Positions 7,992 to 15,449 of a stretch of DNA of 18,109 nt are shown one piece after another. A program made the translations under genes and the position numbers. Position 1 is the stretch's first letter; every line of letters starts with the position of its first letter. The notes under the pieces are model-generated. The model was given only the letters and a program-made list of their open reading frames with translations, had not been told where the DNA came from and ran no database searches. Source of the DNA: DATKYK01 sp034430255 (GTDB lineage: Bacteria > Chloroflexota > Dehalococcoidia > E44-bin15); assembly GCA_034430255.1 (NCBI GenBank), contig DAOUEU010000105.1:1-18109 (forward strand), given 5' to 3'.

Positions 7992-8981
7992 CTAAACTAT
8001 CAACCTGCCCAGGTTTCCCTTCTGCCGAAGTATCTGCTCAGCATCCCTAATGATAGTATTGATTAGCTCCCTGACGCTCATAACCTTGTCTATGACACCC
8101 ACTGCCAGTGAGCCACCCGCTATCTTCAGGATCACATCAAGGTCAAAGTCGCTCTCCCAGTCCACGTCACCTAACTCGGACTGCCTGAACATGACCTGTT
8201 CCAGGTGTTGAAGCCACTGGTCCATGGGCATATCGCCCCTTTCCCCCAATATCTTTTCGTAGTCCTCGGGCTTTGGCGGGGTCAGGGCGCGCTCGCGGTA
8301 TTCCTTATCCCAGGGCTGGGCTTCCACCAGTTGCTGCTTGAAGTGCTCTGAGACAGGGCACTCCTCGGTAGCCAGGAAGCGCGTGCCCATATAGATACCC
8401 TCTGCACCCATAGACAGGGCGGCGAGAAAGCCACGGGCGTCGCCGATGCCTCCAGCTGCGATCAGTGGCACCCTCATCTGCTTTACTGAAGTGGTGATAC
8501 TAATTAACGTGGGTAGCTGGAAGATGCTCTTGAAGGCTGTGCCCTCCAGGCCTACAATGACCACAGCATCGGCACCTTGGCGCTCTGCAGCCAGGGCATG
8601 TTGAACCGTGGCAACCTTGTGCACCCACTTAAGCCCGGTATCATGAATGCGCATGCCGTGGTTATCGGCGCGGTATGCCGACGTAAAAATCACCGGCACT
8701 CTTTCCTCGATAGCTACCTCCCGCATCTCGTCGATGCGTGGGCAAAGCCCTACCGAGAGGTTGACCCCGAAGGGTCTGTCAGTTATTAAGCGCGCCTTCT
8801 TGATGTCCTCCCTCAGCCTTTCTGGAGTGCGCAAGGCGCTGGCGGTGATGATGCCAAAACCCCCTGCTTCGGAAACGGGTGCGGCTAGGACTGAGGTGCC
8901 AAAACCACCGAATGCCCCCTGGATTATGGGGTATTTGCTGCCTAGGAGTTCAGTCACCCTGTTTTTCCAGTTAATAGCCAA
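7992..8981 (-). CDS. Nitronate monooxygenase / FabK-type NAD(P)H-dependent flavin oxidoreductase
   Basis: A 329-aa FMN-binding TIM-barrel protein of the 2-nitropropane dioxygenase family (PF03060). The N-terminal NRVTELLGSKYPIIQGAFGG is the family hallmark. The phosphate-binding part is AAGGIGDARGFLAALSMGAEGIYMGTRF. The segment where NMO and FabK enzymes have EAGGH with a catalytic His reads here GLEGTAFKS, so the usual His is absent and the reaction is uncertain (nitronate oxidation, enoyl reduction or something else). The TTG at 8981 touches its GGAGG with no spacing. An ATT at 8975 (327 aa, M-NWKNRVTELLG) sits 6 bases after it and may be the true start; no ATG or GTG is available upstream of the conserved N-terminus. 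The promoter lies at 8993-9021. Confidence 0.87.
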   Translation of the reverse strand: MAINWKNRVTELLGSKYPIIQGAFGGFGTSVLAAPVSEAGGFGIITASALRTPERLREDIKKARLITDRPFGVNLSVGLCPRIDEMREVAIEERVPVIFTSAYRADNHGMRIHDTGLKWVHKVATVQHALAAERQGADAVVIVGLEGTAFKSIFQLPTLISITTSVKQMRVPLIAAGGIGDARGFLAALSMGAEGIYMGTRFLATEECPVSEHFKQQLVEAQPWDKEYRERALTPPKPEDYEKILGERGDMPMDQWLQHLEQVMFRQSELGDVDWESDFDLDVILKIAGGSLAVGVIDKVMSVRELINTIIRDAEQILRQKGNLGRLIV

Positions 8982-8992
8982 CCTCCGGCTGC

Positions 8993-9021
8993 ATTATCTC
9001 AGGCAATTCTTTCGACGTCAA
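8993..9021 (-). promoter_or_regulatory. Promoter of the flavin oxidoreductase gene, extended -10
   Basis: Minus strand: TTGACG (9021-9016), a 17-base spacer ending in TGA, and GATAAT (8998-8993). Each hexamer matches the sigma-70 consensus at five of six bases, and the TG adds an extended -10. Transcription should start near 8986, so the mRNA would begin at about GGAGG with only 5-11 bases of leader. Confidence 0.6.
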
Positions 9022-9303
9022 TGGCGATACTCATGCGGCCTCAGGGTTGTGCCGACGCTGAGAGTCAAAATCTGAACCTTTAGGTTGCTGAGAAATGCTT
9101 TAGTACAGATAGTACTGCTATCCAATATTGGCTAACTAAAATCTAGATGAGGGAGAAACTGTTGATAATAGGCAGGCAATTAAATAGCTAATGATTTGGC
9201 CGCATTCCTATGACCTGCATAATTCTTAATGGGTGTAGTAATCGCGTGTCATTCCAGCGATGCCCGAATGCCATCGAAGGGCTAACTCAGTTCGGAATTA
9301 ACC
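9022..9303. other. Non-coding gap between the DUF72 gene end and the flavin enzyme promoter
   Basis: The whole gap (8982-9303, 322 bases) lies between two minus-strand genes. Besides the promoter at its left end I see no ORF with coding character and no tRNA. Around 9249-9271 there is GTCATTCCAGCGATGCCCGAATG, a loosely ATTC...GAAT palindromic stretch that may be a decayed relative of the repeat at 3100-3119; this is weak. Confidence 0.4.
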
Positions 9304-10023
9304 CTAGACCAGCTTAGCTGCCAGTGTCTGCGCATTACTTATAGCATAACCCTCGGCATCGTTGTTGAAGTATATATAGACTGTGTCGATATCCTTTGCC
9401 AGCCTAGAGATCCTCCCTGCCCATTCGTCCAACTCTCCGTTGGAGTAGCAGCTGAAGTAAAGCCCGCTTGAGCCGTGAAAGCGGATGTAGGCAAAATCTG
9501 CCGTCGCCAGGGGTGGGCAGGGAAGATCGGGCATATCGAAGACGCAGAAGCCGATACCGTGCCGCCGCAGCATGTCGAACACAGCTTCATCGAGCCACGA
9601 CTGGTGGCGAAACTCGATGACATGGCGGAGCCCCTTGGGTAATAACGATAGGAAGCCTTCCAGCCGCTCATCGTTGCGGTGCATGTTTGGCGGGAGCTGA
9701 TAGAGCAGCGGGCCCAGCTTCTCATTGAGATATCGCGCCCGCTCAATGAAGGTCTCTATCGGTTTGGCTACGTCCTTGAGTCTCTTGATGTGGGTGATGA
9801 ACCTGCTTACCTTGACAGCGTAGCGGAAGCCCTCCGGAGAGCTATCACGCCAGTTGGAAAATGCCTGCTCTGAGGGAAGGCGGTAGAAGCTGTTGTTGAG
9901 CTCCACTGTGGAGAAAAGTCCAGTGTAGTGCTCCAGCCACTTAGACTGGGGTAGCTTGGGCGGATAGAAAACACCCCGCCAGTGCGGGTAGACCCAGCCA
10001 CTTGTCCCAATATAGTACTTCGT
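9304..10023 (-). CDS. DUF72 (YecE-like) family protein, no standard start codon
   Basis: A TIM-barrel protein of the DUF72/YecE family (function unknown; related to AP-endonuclease-like barrels). The family N-terminus is complete in frame: KYYIGTSGWVYPHWRG, then KWLEHY and FSTVELNNSFYRLP. Internal landmarks include KVSRFITHIKRL, LGPLLYQLPP, HVIEFRHQSW and YIRFHGSSGLY. The first ordinary start codon in frame, GTG at 9906, would remove about 40 conserved residues including the first strand, giving only 200 aa against a normal 240-250. The frame is open upstream only to a TAA, and the codon where ATG is expected reads ACG (10023-10021), giving 239 aa. I used that position. A near-perfect promoter lies just upstream. 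This is either a true ACG start, a start-codon mutation that has damaged the gene, or a base error. Confidence 0.85.
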   Translation of the reverse strand, partial: TKYYIGTSGWVYPHWRGVFYPPKLPQSKWLEHYTGLFSTVELNNSFYRLPSEQAFSNWRDSSPEGFRYAVKVSRFITHIKRLKDVAKPIETFIERARYLNEKLGPLLYQLPPNMHRNDERLEGFLSLLPKGLRHVIEFRHQSWLDEAVFDMLRRHGIGFCVFDMPDLPCPPLATADFAYIRFHGSSGLYFSCYSNGELDEWAGRISRLAKDIDTVYIYFNNDAEGYAISNAQTLAAKLV

Positions 10024-10048
10024 TAACCTGATAACCTCACTTTATTTG

Positions 10049-10077
10049 ATTATATTCTCTATCAATGACACTATCAA
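10049..10077 (-). promoter_or_regulatory. Promoter of the DUF72 gene
   Basis: Minus strand: TTGATA (10077-10072), a 17-base spacer and a perfect TATAAT (10054-10049). The predicted RNA start is near 10042, about 20 bases before the ACG. The first bases of that RNA include GTGAGG, which can act as a weak ribosome-binding site, or as an out-of-frame GTG starting a five-codon ORF that ends in TAA. Confidence 0.6.
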
Positions 10078-10079
10078 CC

Positions 10080-10109
10080 TTGAAGACCTTGCGAGTTTTG
10101 TGGTAGATT
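10080..10109 (+). promoter_or_regulatory. Likely promoter of pcm
   Basis: TTGAAG (10080-10085), an 18-base spacer and TAGATT (10104-10109), four of six matches in each hexamer. Transcription would begin near 10116, downstream of the TTG at 10110, which argues against that TTG as the start of pcm. It stands back to back with the DUF72 promoter, with only two bases between the two -35 boxes. Confidence 0.4.
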
Positions 10110-10133
10110 TTGGGCGAAGATAGTGAAAGTAAG

Positions 10134-10775
10134 ATGTTGAATATGGAAAAAGATCGTGAAAGGCTAATTCAACACCTGCGTCACGAGATCGATGATGAGA
10201 GGGTGCTTGATGCGATGGCCCGGGTGCCCCGCGAGATTTTCGTGCCCAACCTGAGTCGACGCTTTGCCTATGATGATAGGCCTTTACCTATTGGTGAGGA
10301 TCAAACCATATCACAGCCCTTCATCGTGGCGCTGATGACCCAGGCAATGGTTCTTACGGGGCAGGAGAAGGTTCTGGAGCTTGGCACGGGTAGCGGGTAT
10401 CAGGCGGCGATCCTCGCCGAGTTAGCACGGCAGGTAATCACTGTGGAGAGGATGCACAAGCTTGCACGGAAAGCCAAGCATACCTTGAAGAGTCTAGGCT
10501 ATACTAATATAGAGGTTTATATTGCCACAAAAGAACTGGGCTGGACGGAAAAAGCACCCTACGATGCAATCATGGTAACAGCCGCTGCACCCAGGATTCC
10601 ACAAGGTCTCTTGGATCAGCTTGCTGTAGGGGGTCGCTTGGTTATCCCGGTTGGCTCTCGCTGGGAGCAGGACCTGTTACAGGTAATCAGGCAGCAGGAG
10701 GGGATGACTGTGAAGAACTTAACCCATTGCCGCTTCGTCCCGCTTATCGGGGAGGATGCCTGGAGCGAGGATTAG
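10134..10775 (+). CDS. pcm: Protein-L-isoaspartate O-methyltransferase
   Basis: A 213-aa SAM-dependent enzyme that methylates isoaspartyl residues in aged proteins so that they can return to normal aspartate. Diagnostic motifs: AMARVPREIFVP near the N-terminus, the PIGEDQTISQPFIVALMTQ substrate/SAM loop, VLELGTGSGYQAAILAEL (motif I) and VTVERMHKLA-like motif II (read as VITVERMHKLARKAK), then YDAIMVTAAAPRIPQGLLDQL and GGRLVIPVG. Length fits bacterial PCMT. The frame extends to a TTG at 10110, but I prefer ATG 10134 (or ATG 10143, MEKDRERLIQHL). The family normally begins there, and the predicted transcription start lies downstream of 10110. The ribosome-binding site is weak (GAAAG). It is monocistronic and divergent from the DUF72 gene. 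Confidence 0.94.
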   Translation: MLNMEKDRERLIQHLRHEIDDERVLDAMARVPREIFVPNLSRRFAYDDRPLPIGEDQTISQPFIVALMTQAMVLTGQEKVLELGTGSGYQAAILAELARQVITVERMHKLARKAKHTLKSLGYTNIEVYIATKELGWTEKAPYDAIMVTAAAPRIPQGLLDQLAVGGRLVIPVGSRWEQDLLQVIRQQEGMTVKNLTHCRFVPLIGEDAWSED

Positions 10776-10993
10776 GAATCCATCCTCTCTATTAAGCTAT
10801 TAAGCATAAAGGATGAGGTTCGAGCTTGTTGTATAAACACGACCTTATCATTACAGTGGGGAATGTCGAATTTTTAGCACGTACAGGAAGTACTTACTAT
10901 TGATGATATGTATTTAAAGAAGGTACTCAATGGGACACAGCTATCGGCAGATTGTAAAAATGGGGGGCTTATAGATGGGACTTGAAGCCACAA

Positions 10994-11566
10994 TTAGGAG
11001 GAAACCACCGAGGAGGCCACACCCAACACCATGATAATCAAGATGGCAAAAACCAGGTGGAGAATTCCACTCACAAAGCAGGTACCGATTGCTCGCCAGG
11101 TGGAGAAATCCAGAGCCTCCCTTACCGCGATGACCGTGGCGATGAACATCCACACAATTGCCGCCAGCAATAAAAATACGCCGATACCGGGAATCAAGAT
11201 AAATATCATAAGTATCCCTGGTGTAGATGCGAAACCGGTGGCTCGAAGAAGCTCACCATAGGTTGCTACAACTCGCCAGGGTGTCTGAGGTCCCTTGAAT
11301 AATGTGGTGCCAATGAAGTAGCAGACAAAGGACCAAACAAACCATAAAACTAGGGCACTAAATAGCCCCACGAATAGATTCAGGACGAATTGCCCTGAAT
11401 CTACATCTGGCAGGGTGAGCAGACTGGCCCCAATCCCAGCAAACAAGCTATAGATCAGGACCACTATGAGTGCCTGCCGTATCGCGGCAGGGTCATTCAT
11501 CACCTGTATGTAAAAGTTTGCATCGAGCCTAGCTGCTCTAATCATTCTATCGGCAAGGTTACCCAT
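10994..11566 (-). CDS. Yip1-domain integral membrane protein
   Basis: A 190-aa membrane protein resembling the bacterial Yip1 family (PF04893). It has a short cytoplasmic N-terminus (MGNLADRMIRAARLDANFY) and then about five hydrophobic segments (roughly residues 32-52, 62-86, 112-127, 128-147 and 160-186). The family-like middle reads GPQTPWRVVATYGELLRATGFASTPG, followed by a helix and a conserved-looking VAVREALDFSTWRA region (read as VIAVREALDFST). The cellular role of bacterial Yip1 proteins is unknown. Start ATG at 11566; the ribosome-binding site is weak (AAAGTGA). It has its own strong promoter and diverges from gatB. The 218-base gap after it, up to pcm, holds nothing I can support. 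Confidence 0.82.
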   Translation of the reverse strand: MGNLADRMIRAARLDANFYIQVMNDPAAIRQALIVVLIYSLFAGIGASLLTLPDVDSGQFVLNLFVGLFSALVLWFVWSFVCYFIGTTLFKGPQTPWRVVATYGELLRATGFASTPGILMIFILIPGIGVFLLLAAIVWMFIATVIAVREALDFSTWRAIGTCFVSGILHLVFAILIIMVLGVASSVVSS

Positions 11567-11601
11567 TGTGGTTCACTTTCAACATTCGATTCAGTATGAG
11601 C

Positions 11602-11630
11602 AAAATAGCACATATTCGTAGCGATGTCAA
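11602..11630 (-). promoter_or_regulatory. Promoter of the Yip1 gene
   Basis: Minus strand: perfect TTGACA (11630-11625), a 17-base spacer ending in TGC, and TATTTT (11607-11602). The extended -10 TG is in place. RNA should start near 11595, leaving about 29 bases of leader before the ATG at 11566. Confidence 0.6.
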
Positions 11631-11795
11631 TCAACTTGTTGTCGGCAGTTATGGCAAAGCAGCATCTAAACTGATTAGTCCGCCAATGGCTACTTAAATG
11701 TCGTAGAGAAGTAGGATGAGCGCAAGTAGCTCTACCATACAGAATAAGCATGGAATTTGGAATAGTAGCAATAAAATAAAGGTGAATATAAATCC

Positions 11796-11824
11796 TTGCC
11801 ACGGCCTGTAAAGATTGCTATACT
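11796..11824 (+). promoter_or_regulatory. Promoter of the gatB-secG-DUF62-ubiA cluster
   Basis: TTGCCA (11796-11801), a 17-base spacer ending in TGC, and TATACT (11819-11824). Both hexamers are five of six to consensus, with an extended -10. RNA should start near 11831, leaving a leader of about 28 bases that carries the purine-rich GAGGAGGAGG ribosome-binding site. Between this promoter and the divergent one at 11602-11630 there is no gene; an inverted repeat GTAGAG/CTCTAC (11703-11735) is the only structure noticed. Confidence 0.65.
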
Positions 11825-11859
11825 AGCCGCAGGTTGGATTGTGTTGAGGAGGAGGCCAA

Positions 11860-13338
11860 GTGAAGTATGAGACAGTTATCGGGCTTGAGGTCCATGCACA
11901 GCTGCTGACGAAGAGCAAGATGTTCTGTAGATGTGGCACGGACTATGTGAACGCAGAACCCAATACGCATGTCTGCCCTATATGCATGGGGATGCCTGGG
12001 GTACTACCCGTCATCAACCAGCAGGCCCTAGAATACGTGGTGATGACAGCCTTGGCGCTGAACTGCTCCATACCAGAATACGCCAAGTTCGACCGTAAGA
12101 ACTACCCCTACCCTGACCTGCTGAAAGGCTATCAGATATCTCAGTATGATGCACCTTTAAGTATTAACGGCTGGATAGATATAGAGGTTGGAGAAGGAGA
12201 GGATAGGGTCGGGCAAAAAAAGAGGAGAATCGCTATAACGCGGGTACATCTCGAGGAGGATACAGCAAAGCTAATCCATCGCACCACCGCGGAGGGAGAG
12301 TCCTATAGCCTGGTAGACATCAATCGTGCCGGCATACCACTAATGGAGATAGTGAGTGAGCCTGACCTGCGCTCTCCTGAGGAAGCGCGACAGTACCTGA
12401 TTAAGCTGCGTAATATTCTCCAGTTCATCGGTGTATCCAGCGGGAATATGGAGGAGGGTAGCTTTAGGTGTGATGCCAATATCAGCACGCGCACCGAAGG
12501 TGGTAACGGCTCAGTCAAGGTAGAGGTCAAGAACATGAATAGCTTCAAGTCAGTCTATCGCGCTCTCAAATATGAGGAGGAGCGGCAGCGGAATGCAATA
12601 GAAGCAGGAGAGCGCCTCACCCAGGAGACCAGGGGTTGGGTGGAGGATCGGGGGGTCACAGTTTCGCAACGAAGTAAAGAGTATGCTCACGATTATCGTT
12701 ATTTCCATGAGCCCGATCTACCACCCATGGTATTGAGCCCCATATGGGTTGCAGAGGTTAGAGCGCGTATTCCGGAGCTTCCCGAGAACAGGCGCGACAG
12801 ATTTATTGCGGATTATGGTCTTCCTTACTACGATGCCAGTCTGCTAACTAACTACAAAGCAATGTCTGACTATTTCGAAGCCTGCCTAAAAATCAATAAT
12901 AAGGCCAAGGTTAAAAAAAAAGCAAAAGTGGTGAGCAACTGGCTCCTAGGCGATTTCACCAGGCTTCTCCATTCCACGGATACTGAGGTCGATAATGCTA
13001 AGATTACTCCCGGGCATTTGGTTGAGATGCTAGAACTCGTAGATAATGGGACGCTCAGCGGAGCTACCGCGAAGAGGGTATTCGAGGAGATGTTTGCCAG
13101 TGGCAAGCGGGCTGGTGATATTATAGCTGAGCAGGGGCTTGCCCAGATGAGCGATGTCCAGAAGATAGAGGAGGTTGTGGCCCAAGTGATAATCAATAAT
13201 AATCAGGCAGTAGTAGATTACAAGAAAGGGAAGGAGCAAGCACTAACCTACATGGTGGGTCAGGTGATAAGGGAAACCAGGGGGAGGGCTAATCCTGCTG
13301 TGGTGAATAAACTCTTGAAAGGGAGACTGGGGGATTAA
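11860..13338 (+). CDS. gatB: Aspartyl/glutamyl-tRNA amidotransferase subunit B
   Basis: A 492-aa subunit of the GatCAB amidotransferase, which converts Glu-tRNA(Gln) or Asp-tRNA(Asn) into the Gln or Asn form. This implies the host lacks GlnRS and/or AsnRS. GatB holds the kinase and tRNA-binding part. Visible: YETVIGLEVHAQL at the N-terminus, zinc ligands C23, C25, C39 and C42 (FCRC...CPIC), KNYPYPDLLKGYQISQYD, GIPLMEIVSEPD, EVKNMNSFKS, YRYFHEPDLPP, and a C-terminal GatB/YqeY helical domain (about 340-492). Start GTG at 11860 with an excellent GAGGAGGAGG site. gatC and gatA, its partners, are not next to it, so they must lie elsewhere. It is the first gene of a four-gene plus-strand cluster. 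Confidence 0.97.
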   Translation: MKYETVIGLEVHAQLLTKSKMFCRCGTDYVNAEPNTHVCPICMGMPGVLPVINQQALEYVVMTALALNCSIPEYAKFDRKNYPYPDLLKGYQISQYDAPLSINGWIDIEVGEGEDRVGQKKRRIAITRVHLEEDTAKLIHRTTAEGESYSLVDINRAGIPLMEIVSEPDLRSPEEARQYLIKLRNILQFIGVSSGNMEEGSFRCDANISTRTEGGNGSVKVEVKNMNSFKSVYRALKYEEERQRNAIEAGERLTQETRGWVEDRGVTVSQRSKEYAHDYRYFHEPDLPPMVLSPIWVAEVRARIPELPENRRDRFIADYGLPYYDASLLTNYKAMSDYFEACLKINNKAKVKKKAKVVSNWLLGDFTRLLHSTDTEVDNAKITPGHLVEMLELVDNGTLSGATAKRVFEEMFASGKRAGDIIAEQGLAQMSDVQKIEEVVAQVIINNNQAVVDYKKGKEQALTYMVGQVIRETRGRANPAVVNKLLKGRLGD

Positions 13339-13340
13339 GC

Positions 13341-13562
13341 ATGGAGACATATCTCAATAGCGCCCAAATTATATTGGCCATTGTACTGGTAATTGTATTC
13401 CTTCTTCAGGTGAGGGGTGGAGGTCTGGGAGGTATCTTCGGACAGCAGACTGGTATGTACCGTACTAAACGGGGGATTGAAAAAACAATATTCCGCTTCA
13501 CCATTGCCTTAATGGTGATCTTTGTCATCATCTCGATATTCGCAGTCAGGGCTACAGGTTAG
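13341..13562 (+). CDS. secG: Protein-export membrane protein SecG
   Basis: A 73-aa accessory subunit of the SecYEG translocon. It has the usual layout: a first helix (residues 6-23), the conserved loop QVRGGGLGGIFGQQ with the Gly-rich turn, a short basic stretch (YRTKRGIEK) and a second helix (about 50-69). Length is typical (70-80 aa). The ATG at 13341 lies 2 bases after the gatB stop, with GGGGGAT as ribosome-binding site inside the end of gatB, so translation is probably coupled. The next gene begins 4 bases after its stop. Confidence 0.92.
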   Translation: METYLNSAQIILAIVLVIVFLLQVRGGGLGGIFGQQTGMYRTKRGIEKTIFRFTIALMVIFVIISIFAVRATG

Positions 13563-13566
13563 TATT

Positions 13567-14373
13567 GTGGCTATCATTACACTGACCACCGACTTTGGTA
13601 ACGATGATCCCTATGTAGCAGTTATGAAAGGTGTGATACTTGACCTCAATCCTGAGGTTACAATAGTCGACATCTGTCATAATATTAAGCCCCAGAATAT
13701 TGCTCAGGCCGCCTATATTTTGAGCACAACCTATCATTACTTTCCCAGGGGCACAGTTCATATTGCGGTAGTTGACCCCGGTGTAGGTACAGAGCGGCAG
13801 GCAGTGCTACTTATCACTAGCCAAGCATTCTTCCTTGGACCCGACAACGGCGTGCTAAGTTACATAGTGGAGGAATCACTCCCGGAGATTGAAGCGATTG
13901 CTTTAACCAATCCTCACTTCTGGCTCTCCCCGCTAAGCAACACCTTTCACGGTCGTGATATATTCGCCCCTGCTGCTGCCCATCTCTCTCTGGGAGTATC
14001 TCCCTACGAGTTTGGAGACGTGATTTCATCGGTCGCTGCCATCTCAATACCCCATCCTCAAATTGGAGAGGACGGGGTTCTTATTGGCAGGGTTATTCAC
14101 ATCGATCGCTTTGGTAATCTAGTAAGCGATATAAAGCGTGAGAACCTACCCAGGGGCAGGATATTCATAGAGGTTAGCGGCCATATAATAGATGACATAA
14201 GCTCCTCCTATGAGGATGAGGAAGAGCTACTGGCGATCATCGGCTCAGGCGAGCGGCTAGAGGTATCGTTGCGGAATGGCAGTGCTGCTAGGTTTCTGAG
14301 GGCTAATATTGGAGATGAGGTGAAGGTGGGAGCTACTAAAACATCGCTGAAAGGAACAATGAGGTTAGAGTAG
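13567..14373 (+). CDS. S-adenosyl-L-methionine hydroxide adenosyltransferase (DUF62) family
   Basis: A 268-aa member of the family related to fluorinase and chlorinase. Most members split SAM with water (hydroxide) into adenosine and methionine; the physiological purpose is unclear. Landmarks: LTTDFGNDDPYVAVMKG, then D70 and R77 in DPGVGTERQ, GPDNGVLSY, H128 in NTFHGRDIFAPAA, and HIDRFGNLVSDI. The Asp/Arg/His trio at these spacings is the water-activating set of SAM hydrolases and argues against a halogenase. The open frame reaches back to 13522 inside secG, but the family N-terminus starts at the GTG at 13567 (AIITLTTDFG), 4 bases after secG, so I chose that; its ribosome-binding site (CAGG) is weak and translational coupling is likely. 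Confidence 0.9.
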   Translation: MAIITLTTDFGNDDPYVAVMKGVILDLNPEVTIVDICHNIKPQNIAQAAYILSTTYHYFPRGTVHIAVVDPGVGTERQAVLLITSQAFFLGPDNGVLSYIVEESLPEIEAIALTNPHFWLSPLSNTFHGRDIFAPAAAHLSLGVSPYEFGDVISSVAAISIPHPQIGEDGVLIGRVIHIDRFGNLVSDIKRENLPRGRIFIEVSGHIIDDISSSYEDEEELLAIIGSGERLEVSLRNGSAARFLRANIGDEVKVGATKTSLKGTMRLE

Positions 14374-14422
14374 GTGATAGCAAGTTGAGTGGTACCATTA
14401 CAGGGAAAAGGAGGAAAAGTTC

Positions 14423-15331
14423 GTGGCTGTTTTAAAAACCTGGATATTGGAACTAAGGCCACAGTTCCTGCTACTTGTGCCGGTCTGTGTCTTTTGCGGG
14501 GTAGCAGTTTCACTATACGAGGGTTATCCTTTTAATGCCGTGTATTTTGTCTTAACCTTTTTCGGTGCTTTATTTGCTCATATAAGCGTTAATGTTCTTA
14601 ATGACTACTTTGACTATAAGAGTGGGATAGACCTAAGGACACATCGAACCCCCTTTAGCGGTGGTAGTGGCATCCTCCCCACAGGCATGCTCAGGCCAAG
14701 GAATGTGCTTCTCCTAGGATTAGGAAGTCTGGCAGTCACCATTATTATTGGGATATACTTCATTTATACTAAAATGTGGATAATATTGCCAGTAGGGCTT
14801 TTAGGTGTATTGCTGGTACTTATATATACGCCTTATCTAACAAGATTACCTGGAATAACTGAGCTGGTAGGCCCTGGGTTGGGGTTTGGACTAATGGCGC
14901 TGGGCACCTATGTTATCCAGACCGAGGCATATAGCGCTGCAGCGATAGCTGTCGCGCTTGTTTCCGGGTTGCTTATCGCGGATTTGCTGCTGCTAAATGA
15001 GTTTCCCGATGTGGAGGCTGATAGATTCGCAGGGAGGAAGCATATACCCATAATATTGAACAGGGGGAAGGCGGCTGATATTTATTGCTTGATATTGGTA
15101 TTAGTCTATGCTCTAATCGTAGGAGCGGTCGTTGCCGGGGTGCTTCCAACAATTGCGCTACTGGGATTAGTAACACTGCCGCTGGGAATAAAGTCAATAA
15201 GGGGTGTGCTGAGGTCTCACAGCGATAGGGCCAACCTTATTCCAGTAATGGGCATGAACGTACAGGTTGTTCTTCTAACCCCTCTGCTGATGTCCACCGG
15301 CATCCTTATTTGGGCATTTACCTTCAGCTAG
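14423..15331 (+). CDS. UbiA-family prenyltransferase, possibly MenA (1,4-dihydroxy-2-naphthoate prenyltransferase)
   Basis: A 302-aa polytopic membrane enzyme of the UbiA superfamily, which attaches prenyl chains to aromatic acceptors. The first Asp-rich motif is NVLNDYFDYKSGID (N60, D61, D64); the second is NEFPDVEADRFAGRK (D196, D200). Both bind the Mg-diphosphate. About eight or nine hydrophobic helices are visible. The NDYFDY...GID form resembles MenA of menaquinone synthesis more than heme O or ubiquinone enzymes, but no other men gene is in the window, so the acceptor is uncertain. The start is GTG at 14423 with AAGGAGG (14408-14414) 8 bases upstream. It is last in the gatB cluster, 49 bases after the DUF62 gene. 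Confidence 0.88.
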   Translation: MAVLKTWILELRPQFLLLVPVCVFCGVAVSLYEGYPFNAVYFVLTFFGALFAHISVNVLNDYFDYKSGIDLRTHRTPFSGGSGILPTGMLRPRNVLLLGLGSLAVTIIIGIYFIYTKMWIILPVGLLGVLLVLIYTPYLTRLPGITELVGPGLGFGLMALGTYVIQTEAYSAAAIAVALVSGLLIADLLLLNEFPDVEADRFAGRKHIPIILNRGKAADIYCLILVLVYALIVGAVVAGVLPTIALLGLVTLPLGIKSIRGVLRSHSDRANLIPVMGMNVQVVLLTPLLMSTGILIWAFTFS

Positions 15332-15449
15332 GGGGAATTAAGCTTTATTCGACTTGGCATATAATGCTACCAGTGCCAATGATGGCGATGGGCGTCGTTA
15401 GTTCTGCTATTATCATATTATTACTGATTTCAGACAGATAACAGACCTT

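Noticed and set aside
9339..9746. 135-codon minus-strand frame inside the DUF72 gene
   Set aside because: It is a shifted-frame shadow; the DUF72 frame has clear family motifs across the same bases.
10905..10983. Short plus-strand frame MYLKKVLNGTQLSADCKNGG after pcm
   Set aside because: About 25 codons, no ribosome-binding site, no family resemblance; likely chance.
11542..11802. 86-codon minus-strand frame upstream of the Yip1 gene
   Set aside because: It overlaps the Yip1 start and that gene's strong promoter, and its composition (many Cys, His, Ser) is not coding-like.
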